From Trinickia dinghuensis (GTDB lineage Bacteria; Pseudomonadota; Gammaproteobacteria; Burkholderiales; Burkholderiaceae), in assembly GCF_003367175.1 (NCBI RefSeq), contig NZ_QRGA01000010.1, positions 304,672-368,671 on the forward strand: a stretch of DNA of 64,000 nt, in the 5' to 3' direction. Positions 17,158 through 26,183 of this stretch are shown one piece after another. The number at the start of each line of letters is the position of its first letter. Within the stretch, counting starts at the first letter, position 1. Both the position numbers and the translations under genes were made by a program. A model generated the notes under the pieces. It ran no database searches. It saw only the letters and a list, made by a program, of their open reading frames with translations, and was not told where the DNA came from.

Positions 17158-18714
17158 TCAATGCGCCGCGGCAGCGGCTTCGCTCGATCCGCCGGCCTTG
17201 CCCGGTTTGGTGATCCAGATCAGCGGAATGATGAGGATCATCAGAATCGCGGCCGCGTAAAACACGTCGTTCAATCCCATCATCGCCGCCTGCGACTGCA
17301 CCGTGTGGTCGAACAGGGCATACGATGCGCCCTGCCCCAGCCCGAGCGTCGAGTGGTACGCACCCATCTGCGCACGGAACAGCGGATTCGTCGGGCTCGA
17401 GTTCTGCGTCAGGATTTCGTGATGCATGATCGTCCGATTGTTCCAGACGACCCCCGCCAGCGACGTGCCGATACCGCCGAAGAACATCCGTCCGAACGTC
17501 GACAGCCCGGCCGCCGCGGGCACCTTCTCGGGCGGCTGCCCCGACAGGATGATCACCGTCAGCGGCGCGAAGAACAGCGCCATCGGAATGCCTTGAAGCA
17601 GCGTGGGCAGAATGATGTGCCCTTCATCGATATCGACGAAGAAGAACGAGCGCATGAAGTAGACGATCGCGAAACCGACGAACGCGAACGTGCCGATGAT
17701 CCGTGCATCCGAGCGCGGCAGTATCTTGCCCATGATCGGTGCGCCGATCACGGCGAAGATGCCGAGCGGCGCCGTCGCGAGGCCCGAGTCGAGCGCACGG
17801 TAGCCGAGGTATTCCTGCATCCATTGAGGCAGAAGCACCAACGTACCGAAGAACACGCCATAGGCCACGGCGATCGACACCGTGCCGCCGAGAAAATTGC
17901 GCTCCTTGAACAGCGTCAAATCGACGATCGGATGCTTCTCGGTCAACTCCCAGATGATGAAGACCACGAGCGCGACCACCGCCACGATCGTCAGCACGAC
18001 AATCGTCGTCGACGAGAACCAGTCGAGGTCCTTGCCCTTATCGAGCATGACTTGCAGCGACGCGACCCAGGTGATTAGCAACAGCAGCCCGACGGTGTCG
18101 ATCGGCAGTTTCTTCGTCGGCGTCTCGCGCTTGTGATAGATCGTCCAGATCATCGCCGCCGCGAAGATCCCCACCGGGATGTTGATGTAGAAGATCCACG
18201 ACCACGAGTAGCTGTCGGTCACCCAGCCGCCTAGCGCGGGCCCCACGATCGGCCCCGTCACGACGATCATCGAAAACAGCGATAACGCGAGCGAAGCCTT
18301 CTTCTTGGGCCACGAACTGAGCAGCAGCGCCTGCGACATCGGAATCAGCGGCCCGGCCATCGCGCCCTGCAAAATCCGCGCGAACAGCAGAATCGGCAGC
18401 GAAGGCGCAATGCCGCAGAGCCATGATGCGAAGACGAACAGCAAGATGGAGCTGACGAACAGCTTCACTTGCCCGAGCCTTTGCGTGAGCCAGCCGGTCA
18501 GCGGGATCGAAACGGAATTGGCCGCGGCGAAGACGGTGATGACCCACGTGCCTTCGTCGACCGATACGCCGAGATTGCCCGAGATCGTCGGGATCGCGAC
18601 GTTGGCGATCGACGAATCGAGCACCGTCATGAACCCGGCGAGACCGACGCAGAGCGACCCTAGGGCAAGCGTCGCGCCGGTCAGCGGAGGAGGCGTGTGA
18701 TGTTCGGTGGTCAT
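17158..18714 (-). CDS. DHA2-family multidrug MFS transporter, EmrB-like
   Basis: 518 aa with 14 predicted hydrophobic segments, the DHA2 layout. The N-terminal part has FMTVLDSSIANVAIPTISGNLG and GWLTQRLGQVKLF, family hallmarks. It forms the inner-membrane part of a tripartite pump with the HlyD-like adaptor (upstream, 9 bases apart) and the NodT outer-membrane factor. A MarR repressor gene and two matched palindromes upstream of the operon indicate induction by toxic small molecules. Confidence 0.92.
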   Translation of the reverse strand: MTTEHHTPPPLTGATLALGSLCVGLAGFMTVLDSSIANVAIPTISGNLGVSVDEGTWVITVFAAANSVSIPLTGWLTQRLGQVKLFVSSILLFVFASWLCGIAPSLPILLFARILQGAMAGPLIPMSQALLLSSWPKKKASLALSLFSMIVVTGPIVGPALGGWVTDSYSWSWIFYINIPVGIFAAAMIWTIYHKRETPTKKLPIDTVGLLLLITWVASLQVMLDKGKDLDWFSSTTIVVLTIVAVVALVVFIIWELTEKHPIVDLTLFKERNFLGGTVSIAVAYGVFFGTLVLLPQWMQEYLGYRALDSGLATAPLGIFAVIGAPIMGKILPRSDARIIGTFAFVGFAIVYFMRSFFFVDIDEGHIILPTLLQGIPMALFFAPLTVIILSGQPPEKVPAAAGLSTFGRMFFGGIGTSLAGVVWNNRTIMHHEILTQNSSPTNPLFRAQMGAYHSTLGLGQGASYALFDHTVQSQAAMMGLNDVFYAAAILMILIIPLIWITKPGKAGGSSEAAAAAH

Positions 18715-18723
18715 GGCGTCGGG

Positions 18724-19881
18724 TCACTCGTTGTCGGCAATGATGCGTTTGATGGCCGAGTCCGCTTGATCGCCGTACTTCGCGAACACATCGGTCTTGT
18801 AGACGCTCGGATCCGCGTCGGGCTGTGCGCCGGCAGGATCCTTGACGTCGACGTCTACGTTCATCGACAGGCCCACGCGGAGCGGGTGCCGGTGCAATTC
18901 CGACAGCGGAATCTCGATGCGCACGGGCAGCCGCTGCACGACCTTGATCCAGTTGCCGGTTGCGTTCTGCGCCGGCAGCAGCGCAAGCGCCGAGCCGGTT
19001 CCGGGCGTGAAGCCGACCACCTTGCCGTGATAGACGACGGACGTACCGTAGACGTCGGCCGTCAATTGCACCGGTTCGCCGATCCGGATGTGGCGCAGCT
19101 GCCACTCCTTGAAGTTCGCGTCGACCCACACTTGATCGAGCGGCACCACCGACATCAGCGGCGTTCCCGGCGATACGCGCTGGCCGACTTGCACCGAGCG
19201 CTGCGCGATATATCCGGTCACCGGCGCGGGCAGCGTCGTGCGCGAATAGGCCAAGTAGGCATCGCGAACACGGGCGGCGCCGGCCAGTACGTCCGGGTGA
19301 TCGTCGACCGTCGTTTTCGCCGTCAGCGCGCGATTGGCGCCGAGCTGCTGCCGGGCCGCGTCGAGTGCCGCCTGAGCCGACTTGACGGCATCGCGCGCAT
19401 GGGAGATTTCCTCGTCCGAGACCGCGCCCGACATGCCGGTGGACAGGCGCCGCCGCAAGTCGTCCTGCGCCTTCGCCAGATCCGATTCGCGTTCGGCGAT
19501 ATCGGCGCGATATTTGTCGTCGTCGGCATAGAGGCCATGGACCTGACGGACGGTATGTCCCAGGTCTGCTTCGGCGCGTTGCAAAGCGATCTTGGAATCG
19601 GCCGGATCGAGCTGGACGAGCGGCTCGCCCTCTTTGACGATTTGCGTATTGTCGGCATTGACCGCGATCACCGTGCCCGTGACCTGCGGCGTGATTTGCA
19701 CGACGTTGCCGTTGACGTAGGCATCGTCCGTTTCCACGTGATAGCGGGACACGAGGAAGTAGTACGAGCCGTACGCGGCGCCGGCCACCGCGAGTGCCGC
19801 GGCAACCAGTGCGAGCAGTCGCTTCCGTTTTCCGGGGTTCTTCGCGGATTCTGCATCCGGCTTCAATTCAGGTGCGTTCAT
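18724..19881 (-). CDS. HlyD-family membrane fusion protein, EmrA-like
   Basis: 385 aa periplasmic adaptor. A short cytoplasmic head (KNPGKRKRLLALVAAALAVAG) leads into one membrane helix, then a biotinyl-lipoyl-like segment (ETDDAYVNGNVVQITPQVTG), a helical hairpin and a beta-barrel. The ATG at 19881 has GGAG 7 bases upstream; an in-frame TTG 25 codons further up is less likely. It is in the same operon as nodT-like and emrB-like genes. Confidence 0.9.
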   Translation of the reverse strand: MNAPELKPDAESAKNPGKRKRLLALVAAALAVAGAAYGSYYFLVSRYHVETDDAYVNGNVVQITPQVTGTVIAVNADNTQIVKEGEPLVQLDPADSKIALQRAEADLGHTVRQVHGLYADDDKYRADIAERESDLAKAQDDLRRRLSTGMSGAVSDEEISHARDAVKSAQAALDAARQQLGANRALTAKTTVDDHPDVLAGAARVRDAYLAYSRTTLPAPVTGYIAQRSVQVGQRVSPGTPLMSVVPLDQVWVDANFKEWQLRHIRIGEPVQLTADVYGTSVVYHGKVVGFTPGTGSALALLPAQNATGNWIKVVQRLPVRIEIPLSELHRHPLRVGLSMNVDVDVKDPAGAQPDADPSVYKTDVFAKYGDQADSAIKRIIADNE

Positions 19882-19950
19882 CGATCGCTCCAACAAGGCT
19901 TGAGGTTTGGCGTCGCGCGGTTCGGCTCGACGGTCGTTCGTTTCGGGTTC

Positions 19951-19986
19951 TTTCAACGATTTCAGCGATTTCAGTAATTTCAGCGA
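19951..19986. repeat. Imperfect tandem repeat, 4 x TTTCAGCGA
   Basis: Four consecutive 9-mers (TTTCAACGA, TTTCAGCGA, TTTCAGTAA, TTTCAGCGA) span the 3' end and stop codon of the NodT-like gene and the following spacer. The unit length matches the codon phase where it enters the gene. Confidence 0.75.
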
Positions 19987-21482
19987 TTCGCGGTATCGCT
20001 CGAGGCCGCTGCGATCGGCGTCTGCACGGTCGCGTCAAGGCCGCTGTGCGAGGCATCGAATCCGCCGCCGAGCGCCTTGATCAATCCGACCTGCAAGGTG
20101 CGGCGGCCCATCTCGAGGTTCACGACCGCCGTTTCCGCGGCCAGCCGGTTGTCGTCCGCATTGAGCACCTGCAACTGCTGATTCAAGCCGGCCTTGTATC
20201 GAACGAGCGCGAGCTGATAAGCCTGGGTCTGCGCATCGAGCGCCTGCCGCGCATCGACGAGTTGCCGATCGGTCGAGCGGATCTGCGTGACCTGCGTGGC
20301 AACCTCGGAGAGCGCGTCGATCAGCGTCTGGTTGTACGTGGCGACGTCGTAATCGAAATCGGCATAGCGGCCCTTCAGTTGCGAACGCAGCGCACCGGCA
20401 TCGAAAATCGGAAGATGGATCGCCGGTCCCGCTTGGATCTCGCGGCTCGCGGCCGTCAGTAAGCGGCCCCAGCCGAATGCGTCGAGTCCGATCGCGGCGG
20501 ACAAGTTGATGTCCGGAAAGAATTCGGCCTTCGCCTCCTTGACGCCGTGCGTGGCCGCATCGACCTGCCAGTAGGCGGCGACGATGTCGGGGCGGCGCGA
20601 AAGCAGATCGGCGGGCAGGTTGTCGGGCAGCGCGACATCCGCGCCCTTGCCCAGCGACGGATCGGCGATCTTCAAGCCGCGATCGGGTCCCTCGCCGAGC
20701 AATGCGCCCAGCTGATAACGCACCGTCGCGATCTGTCCGTCGAGCGCGCTGACGCTGGAGCGGCTCGTCGCCATCTCGCCGTACGCCGTCTCGCGTTCGA
20801 CATTGGTGTCCAAACCGGCGCCCACACGTCCCTCCGTGATTCGGGCGATGGTTTGCCGATTGGTCACCTCGCGCGTCTCGATGTCGCGCAGCGCGTAGAG
20901 CTGCGCGAGATGGGTGTAGGCGCTCGCCACCGAGGCGGACAGCGAGATCCGCACCTGCTCGGCCTCGGCGTCGGCCACCTTCTCCTGAGAAACCGACTGG
21001 CGCAGCCGCTCGCGATTCTTGCCCCACAGGTCGAGGTCCCACGAAGCGCCGGCCAACACGGTGTTCTCGCTTTGCCACGTGCCGCCGATCGGCGGCGGGA
21101 CGAGCGCGTTGCCCGAGTACTGCTCGCGCGTCCACGAATAGCTGCCCGTCACGTTCGGATAGAGCGCCGAATTCGCGCTGCCAACGTATGAAGAGGCTTT
21201 CTCGATGCGGGCACGCGCTTGCTCGAGCGACGGATTGCCTCGCAGCGCCTCGTCGATGAGCGCAGGCAGTTGCGGATCGCCGAACTGCGCGGACCAATCC
21301 ATGGCTGGCCACTGCCCGCCCTCGGCGGGCAAGCTTTGCTGCGTCTCGTACGTGGCGGGCGCCGCGATCTGCTTGTCGCTCTTGATGCCCGCATCGTTGA
21401 CGCAACCGGATGCGATCATCGTTGCGGCCGCGATCAATACCGCCCGCGCGCCGGTTCGCAGTCGTGAGCGGTGAGGGGTCAT
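19980..21482 (-). CDS. NodT-family RND/MFS efflux outer-membrane lipoprotein
   Basis: 500 aa TolC-like outer-membrane factor. The signal sequence ends in a lipobox (IASGC). Two OEP repeats are present, with GNPSLEQARARIEKASS in the first and RRPDIVAAYWQVDAATH and LPIFDAGALRSQLKGRYADF in the second. The start is set at the ATG at 21482, with AAGGAA upstream; an ATG 9 bases earlier is the alternative. First gene of the EmrAB-type efflux operon; a 12-base palindrome lies about 50 bases upstream of it. Confidence 0.9.
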   Translation of the reverse strand: MTPHRSRLRTGARAVLIAAATMIASGCVNDAGIKSDKQIAAPATYETQQSLPAEGGQWPAMDWSAQFGDPQLPALIDEALRGNPSLEQARARIEKASSYVGSANSALYPNVTGSYSWTREQYSGNALVPPPIGGTWQSENTVLAGASWDLDLWGKNRERLRQSVSQEKVADAEAEQVRISLSASVASAYTHLAQLYALRDIETREVTNRQTIARITEGRVGAGLDTNVERETAYGEMATSRSSVSALDGQIATVRYQLGALLGEGPDRGLKIADPSLGKGADVALPDNLPADLLSRRPDIVAAYWQVDAATHGVKEAKAEFFPDINLSAAIGLDAFGWGRLLTAASREIQAGPAIHLPIFDAGALRSQLKGRYADFDYDVATYNQTLIDALSEVATQVTQIRSTDRQLVDARQALDAQTQAYQLALVRYKAGLNQQLQVLNADDNRLAAETAVVNLEMGRRTLQVGLIKALGGGFDASHSGLDATVQTPIAAASSDTANR

Positions 21483-21532
21483 CGTTTCCATTTCCTTTGG
21501 CTCGTCTGGGTGAGGTGTTTTCGATGAAAAGC

Positions 21533-21544
21533 GTGCATATGCAC
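21533..21544. promoter_or_regulatory. MarR-type operator upstream of the efflux operon
   Basis: GTGCATATGCAC is a perfect 12-base palindrome 51 bases before the outer-membrane factor start. Its core GTGCATAYGCAC is shared with the palindrome at the start of the neighbouring marR gene and is not seen elsewhere nearby, which identifies both as sites for the same regulator. Confidence 0.7.
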
Positions 21545-21607
21545 ACATTAATATTCAACTGCTCGTGCAGCGATGCGCTGCGACACACTAGTTTGTTGCG
21601 TTTGGGG

Positions 21608-22042
21608 CTACCGATCGGCCACGTCGCGGGTCATACGAAACAATTCGCTGCGCAGGTGCGCCGCCTGTTGCTGGCCGAAACGCTTTTCGAAGCTCGCTTG
21701 CGCCACGGCCCAATGTGCGGCGGCCTCGGCGAGCTTTGCCGCGCCCGCGTCGGTCAGCACCATGCGCAGCCGCGCGCCCGCCCGCCCTTCGGCCGGCGCC
21801 GCAACGAGGCCGCGGCGAAGCAACGGTTGGAGCACGCGAACGATCGTCGTTCTGTCCATCACCATGGCCTTGGCCAACTCGGCCATCGTCAGCTTCGGGC
21901 AGCGGTCGAGCACGCTCAGAATGCTGAACTGAGTGGGCGTGATCCCGACCGCCGACAAATGGCGTTCGTAAAGCTTGGAAATGTGTCGAGAGGCTTGCCG
22001 CAGAGCAAAGCAATCGTCGCGATCAAGTTCGTTTGTGTGCAT
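21608..22042 (-). CDS. MarR-family transcriptional repressor of the efflux operon
   Basis: 144 aa winged-helix dimer. The DNA-binding domain reads PTQFSILSVLDRCPKLTMAE, LAKAMVMDRTTIVRVLQPLL and the wing RAGARLRMVLTDAG. It is transcribed in the same direction as the efflux genes and lies just upstream of them. The ATG at 22042 sits inside a perfect palindrome and lacks a clear ribosome-binding site, so the message may be leaderless, or translation may begin elsewhere. Confidence 0.88.
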   Translation of the reverse strand: MHTNELDRDDCFALRQASRHISKLYERHLSAVGITPTQFSILSVLDRCPKLTMAELAKAMVMDRTTIVRVLQPLLRRGLVAAPAEGRAGARLRMVLTDAGAAKLAEAAAHWAVAQASFEKRFGQQQAAHLRSELFRMTRDVADR

Positions 22043-22051
22043 ACGCACACA
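22034..22051. promoter_or_regulatory. MarR-type operator overlapping the marR start codon
   Basis: TGTGTGCATACGCACACA has perfect 7-base arms (TGTGTGC/GCACACA) around four bases. It covers the proposed start codon at 22042. With the related site at 21533 it predicts autorepression together with repression of the efflux operon. Confidence 0.7.
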
Positions 22052-22142
22052 GTAAGGCGGTGCGCGGCGCGAAGCGATGCCGCTCCGGTTACGGGTTTGT
22101 TGCCGTCTCGCGCACCAATCGAGGAGGGATTCGTCTACGGAA

Positions 22143-23051
22143 TCAGCGCAATGCAGCCGGCGCCTCGAAGAAGGCGGCCGCATAGTCGATGAACGCCCGC
22201 ACCTTGGCGGGCAGCAGCGTGCGGTTGCTGTAGGCGAGTTGGAGTTCGATGCCGTCGTCCACCATTTGGCATTCGGGCAGCACGCGCACGAGCTTGCCTG
22301 ACGCCAGTTCGCTTTCCACGATCGCATCGGGTACCACGCCGATGCCGAAGCCCTGCAGGACCATTTCGCGATTGAAGGCGGGACTGTTCGACGACACGTC
22401 GAATCGAAGCGGGATCGTCAACTCTTCCGAGCCGATCCGAAAGGCAATGGTGGCCCGCCGAATGGACGGCGAGATCGGCACGAAGAGATGATCGGTCAAA
22501 TCCGATGGATGCTGCGGCGTGGACGAGGCGCTCAGATACGCCGGCGTTGCCACCAAGACGAACCGGACCCGGTCGAGCAATCGTATGATCGTCGTTTCGC
22601 TCGTGAGCATGTACGGCACGATGACGCCGAGATCGTATCCTTCGGCAACGAGATCGACGGGCCGCTCGGTCAGCGTCACATCGAGCGTGACTTTCGGATG
22701 GGCGCGCTTGAAGCCGGCGATCAGCGGCACCAGCCGATTCATCGTCGCCGTCGTATGAGCGACGAGGCGCAAGACGCCTTCCGGCTCGCGCGTCTGGTTC
22801 GCGACATTGGCTTCGAGCGCGTCCAGATCGTCGAGAATGCGCACGCAGCCTTCGTAGAATCGCTCCGCGGCCTCGGTCAGGGAAACCTGTCGCGTCGTGC
22901 GGTTCAACAGGCGGCAGCCCACGCGCGCTTCCAGTTCCGCGATCGCCCGCGACACCACGGGCCGAGCCAGTCCGTGCGTGTCGGCCGCTCGCGTGAAGCT
23001 TTTGAATTCGACCACCGACCGGAAAACGCGCAGGCTATCGATGTATTCCAT
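22143..23051 (-). CDS. LysR-family transcriptional regulator, CrgA/DsdC-type subgroup
   Basis: 302 aa. The start MEYIDSLRVFRSVVEFKSFT and LARPVVSRAIAELEARVG, RLLNRTTRQVSLTEAAERFY form the N-terminal winged helix of the large LysR subgroup that often controls neighbouring efflux or oxidoreductase genes. The effector domain is complete. No divergent intact target remains next to it; the adjacent genes are remnants. Confidence 0.9.
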   Translation of the reverse strand: MEYIDSLRVFRSVVEFKSFTRAADTHGLARPVVSRAIAELEARVGCRLLNRTTRQVSLTEAAERFYEGCVRILDDLDALEANVANQTREPEGVLRLVAHTTATMNRLVPLIAGFKRAHPKVTLDVTLTERPVDLVAEGYDLGVIVPYMLTSETTIIRLLDRVRFVLVATPAYLSASSTPQHPSDLTDHLFVPISPSIRRATIAFRIGSEELTIPLRFDVSSNSPAFNREMVLQGFGIGVVPDAIVESELASGKLVRVLPECQMVDDGIELQLAYSNRTLLPAKVRAFIDYAAAFFEAPAALR

Positions 23052-23090
23052 GTGGCACCTCTTCGGCGAGGGTCGTCATATCGGCGCCGG

Positions 23091-23312
23091 CTAGCGAAGG
23101 TTAATCGGTGTCCGACGTCTGAATCGTTCACGATATTGCTGGGGCGTGACGCTCGTTTCCTGCACGAAAACGCGCGCGAAATTGCGCGCGCTCATGCCCG
23201 CGACATCGGCGAGTCTCTCCGCCGTGAATTTATCGCGAATGTTCGCCATCACATGTGCCTGCACCTTCGCGATCGGCGATGTCTCGTCCGCGGGCGCCGA
23301 GCGTTGTCGCAC
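23091..23312 (-). pseudogene. C-terminal fragment of a GlxA/AraC-family regulator
   Basis: 73 residues match the AraC helix-turn-helix: PIAKVQAHVMANI, LADVAGMSARNFARVF and TSVTPQQYRERFRR. Full-length GlxA-type proteins are over 300 aa with an N-terminal DJ-1-like domain, which is missing here. The sequence upstream does not encode it in any frame. This is a remnant. Confidence 0.8.
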
Positions 23313-23414
23313 AACGCCCGCCAGTCAATACTCGATCACACGAGCGACGCCCGAGCACCTGGTCACGCAGCATATCAAACGCGCATCGGATCCAGGGGTT
23401 TTCCGTTCCTTCGC

Positions 23415-23454
23415 CACCTTGACCTTCATCTCGATCTTCACCTTCACCTTCATC
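23415..23454. repeat. Short degenerate repeat of CACCTT/TTCATC units
   Basis: Six-base units (ACCTTC, ATCTTC, ACCTTC) are repeated in tandem between the AraC remnant and the HD-domain remnant, directly upstream of the latter's start codon. This is possibly slippage at the deletion junction. Confidence 0.5.
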
Positions 23455-23468
23455 GAGGGCCTCGCATC

Positions 23469-23762
23469 ATGAGCACGACGATCGCCGGCATCAAGATCCC
23501 CGACAGCGCGATGGCACGCGCCGCCACCGAGTTCATCCGCGACACCGAACCCGACCTCCTCTATCACCATTCTCGCCGCGTGTTCTTGTTCGGCGCCCTC
23601 ACCGGCGAGTGCCAAGGATTGAAATACGATCCCGAGCTGCTCTATATCGGCGCGATGTTTCATGACATCGGACTCGTCGATGCCTACAGCAGCGCGAACG
23701 CCGCCCGTTTTGAGGGGACTTCGGGCCTAGCCGGCGCGCTTTTCGGCGTATCCCGGCTGTGA
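23469..23762 (+). pseudogene. N-terminal fragment of an HD-domain hydrolase
   Basis: 97 codons from an ATG. AGIKIPDSAMARAATEFIRD, LLYHHSRRVFLFGALTG and IGAMFHDIGLVDAY carry the H...HD metal motif of HD-domain proteins of about 200-230 aa (cyanamide-hydratase-like). After NAARFE the homology stops and the frame ends 15 codons later, so the C-terminal half is missing. The normal partner of such genes is a divergent GlxA-type regulator, here also truncated. Confidence 0.75.
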
Positions 23763-23859
23763 TCCCACTGCCGCATTTCAACTCGCGTTACAAGTATTTC
23801 CAAATATTACAGCTCTCAATTACAATCCGCCTTCGAAGGATTGTTTACGGAGCCATTTC

Positions 23860-25293
23860 ATGAGTTCGGTCACTTCGCCGTCGAGTAATTCGAATACGCA
23901 ACCCTCGCCGATCCAGCAAGCGGCGCAATCGATTTTGAGCGGGGCCACGGGATCGTCGCTCGACGTCAACACGCTCGTGCAAGTGCTCGTGAACGCGAAA
24001 ACGGCCGGGCACACGGCCGTGCTCGCGCATCAGCAGCAGAGCGACAACGCCGTCATCTCGGCGCTCAGCGCGATCAAGTCCGTGTTGTCGTCGCTGAAAA
24101 CGTCGCTCACGGGGCTGGCGGACGGCAGCGTCTTCTCGCAATTCGCCGCCACGGCGAGCGGCAAGGGCATCGAGGCCACCGCCACCGCCGCCGCCGGTGC
24201 GGCCGCCGGCTCGTACTCGGTCTTCGTGGAGCAGCTCGCGGCGGCCAATCAGATTTCGTCGAAGGCCTTCACGCGCGACGCCACGCTCGGTACCGGCACG
24301 CTCACGATCGGGGTCGGCTCGGGCTCCATGTCGATCGAACTCGATTCGAAGAACAACACGCTTGCCGGGTTAGCCCAAGCGATCAACGGTGCGGCGGATA
24401 ATCCCGGCGTGACGGCGGCCGTCGTCAAGGGCAGCGACGGCGAACATCTCGTGCTCACGTCGAAGCAAACGGGCGCGGCCAACACCGTGTCGGTGTCCGC
24501 CGGCGCCGGGGTCGATGCGAACCTCGCCACCGCGAACTTCAAGCAAGTCACGGCCGCTCAGGATGCCAAACTCACGGTCAGCGGCAACCCCGTCACGAGT
24601 GCGAGCAACGTCGTCAAGGACGCGCTGACCGGCGTGACGCTCACGTTGACGTCTCCCGCCGTCGGCACGACGCAGACGGTCGGCATCGAGAGCGATACGA
24701 CGGCGATCGGCAAAGCGGTACAAGGCTTCGCGGATGCCTACAACGCGTGGGTGTCCGCCCAGAAAGCCCAGTCGGCCTACGATCCGACCACGCGGCAAGC
24801 GGCCCCGCTGCTGGGCGATTCGATGCTGAACTCGGCCGTGAACAGCATCGGCCGGATCATGTCGAGCGGCGTCTCGGTCGGTGGCAAAACGTACAGCCTC
24901 GCGCAGATCGGCCTCGATTTGCAGCACGACGGCACGCTAGCGTTCTCGTCTTCCAAGCTGCAATCGTCGCTCAAGTCGGAGCCGACCGGGGTGTCGTCGG
25001 TCTTCAACGGCACGAACGGTATCGGCCAGCAGTTGGACAAGCTGCTTAACGAGTACACGCTGTCCACCATCGGGCAGTTGGACAAGCGCTCCGCGTCGAT
25101 CAATGACGAGCTGACGTCGATCACGAAGCAGCAGAGCGATTTGACGACGTATCAGCAAACGCTGACGGCGCAGTACAACGCCCAGTTCAACGCGTTGAAC
25201 CGCCTGCTGACGACCGTTTCCAACAACAAGACGTACTTGAATCAGCTGTTCGGCGGCAACGGGGCCGCGGGAACGCTGAATAAGAGGGGCTGA
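23860..25293 (+). CDS. fliD: Flagellar filament cap protein FliD (orphan copy)
   Basis: 477 aa hook-associated protein 2. The N-terminal FliD_N domain includes SSLDVNTLVQVLVNAKTAG and SVFVEQLAAANQISSKAF; the C-terminal FliD_C domain includes GKAVQGFADAYNAWVSA, LLGDSMLNSAVNSIGRIMSS and LAQIGLDLQHDGTLAF, ending in a coiled coil. GGAG precedes the ATG by 7 bases. No fliC, fliS or other filament genes are adjacent. It stands between gene remnants, next to a second stator locus, so it may be a paralogue acquired apart from the main flagellar cluster. Confidence 0.88.
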   Translation: MSSVTSPSSNSNTQPSPIQQAAQSILSGATGSSLDVNTLVQVLVNAKTAGHTAVLAHQQQSDNAVISALSAIKSVLSSLKTSLTGLADGSVFSQFAATASGKGIEATATAAAGAAAGSYSVFVEQLAAANQISSKAFTRDATLGTGTLTIGVGSGSMSIELDSKNNTLAGLAQAINGAADNPGVTAAVVKGSDGEHLVLTSKQTGAANTVSVSAGAGVDANLATANFKQVTAAQDAKLTVSGNPVTSASNVVKDALTGVTLTLTSPAVGTTQTVGIESDTTAIGKAVQGFADAYNAWVSAQKAQSAYDPTTRQAAPLLGDSMLNSAVNSIGRIMSSGVSVGGKTYSLAQIGLDLQHDGTLAFSSSKLQSSLKSEPTGVSSVFNGTNGIGQQLDKLLNEYTLSTIGQLDKRSASINDELTSITKQQSDLTTYQQTLTAQYNAQFNALNRLLTTVSNNKTYLNQLFGGNGAAGTLNKRG

Positions 25294-25319
25294 CGGCGCA
25301 TAGGCACCGGCGGCCGGGC

Positions 25320-25391
25320 CAGGCAACCGCCGAGGCCCACCGCTACCTCGAATCGAACCGGCAGTTCGGCAAGATCGTCGTCACGGTTTAG
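25320..25391 (+). pseudogene. C-terminal remnant of a zinc-type alcohol dehydrogenase/quinone oxidoreductase
   Basis: The 24 codons before a TAG read QATAEAHRYLESNRQ then FGKIVVTV, the standard ending of MDR-family NADPH:quinone reductases. No upstream part of the gene exists; fliD ends 27 bases before. It is a scar of a deletion or insertion at this site. Confidence 0.7.
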
Positions 25392-25423
25392 GCGTAGCGA
25401 TCGCTGGCACCGCCGCGCCGCGT

Positions 25424-26143
25424 TTACTGCTGAACGAGTATCGTCACGCGGCGGTTGGCCGCTCGAGCGGCCGCGTCGTCGCCGAGCACGAGCGGGACGT
25501 TGTCCGCGCGCCCGATCGCCGACAGCCGATGCGGCTCGACACCCTTATCGACGAAGAATCGAACCACAGCACCGGCGCGCGCGGCCGACAGCTCCCAGTT
25601 CGACGCATATTTCGCGTTCGAAATCGGCACGCTATCGCTGTGCCCTTCGACGAGGATGTTCTTCGCCGAATGCGTCGCGAGCACCTTCGCCACGCGATCG
25701 AGGACGTCGATCGAATCGGGCAGCAAGCGAGCGTCGCCCGAATTGAACAGGATCTTCGCGTTGATCGCGATCTCCACGCCTTGCGGCGAAGTGGACACCG
25801 TGATCGCGTGTTCGTCGCTGAGCGGCTTGAGCAGCGCGACCAGCGCTGCCTGCGCCGCCGCCTTTTGCGCATCGGCCGCCGCACCCGCCGGCTTGGCCGT
25901 GCTCGTCACGACTTGCACGTGCCCGCTCGCGGCCTGCGCCTCCAACTTCTTCGTCTGCAGATCGCGATCTTTCGCGAGTTCGATCACGTAAAGCGCGAGG
26001 AAGAACACCATCAGCGTCGTGATGAGGTCCGCGTACGAAATGAGCCACCGTTCCGATTGCTCTTCCGCTCCATCGTGCGCGTCGTATCCCGCCTCGCTCG
26101 AAGTGGCGAGACGTTTGCCGTCCGCAAGCGTGCTCATCGGCAT
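25424..26143 (-). CDS. MotB-like stator protein with OmpA peptidoglycan-binding domain
   Basis: 239 aa. The single membrane helix follows WLISYADLITTLMVFF, with D39 at the position of the proton-binding Asp of MotB. The C-terminal OmpA/MotB domain has ILFNSGDARLLPDS, VEGHSDSVPI and NWELSAARA, which anchor the protein to peptidoglycan. It is the second partner of the MotA-like gene 40 bases upstream. It could be a MotCD-type secondary flagellar stator or drive another envelope machine. GGAG precedes the first of two close ATGs. Confidence 0.87.
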   Translation of the reverse strand: MPMSTLADGKRLATSSEAGYDAHDGAEEQSERWLISYADLITTLMVFFLALYVIELAKDRDLQTKKLEAQAASGHVQVVTSTAKPAGAAADAQKAAAQAALVALLKPLSDEHAITVSTSPQGVEIAINAKILFNSGDARLLPDSIDVLDRVAKVLATHSAKNILVEGHSDSVPISNAKYASNWELSAARAGAVVRFFVDKGVEPHRLSAIGRADNVPLVLGDDAAARAANRRVTILVQQ

Positions 26144-26183
26144 TCGCTCCGTTCAATGTATCGGATCATCGGCCGTCGCGCGC

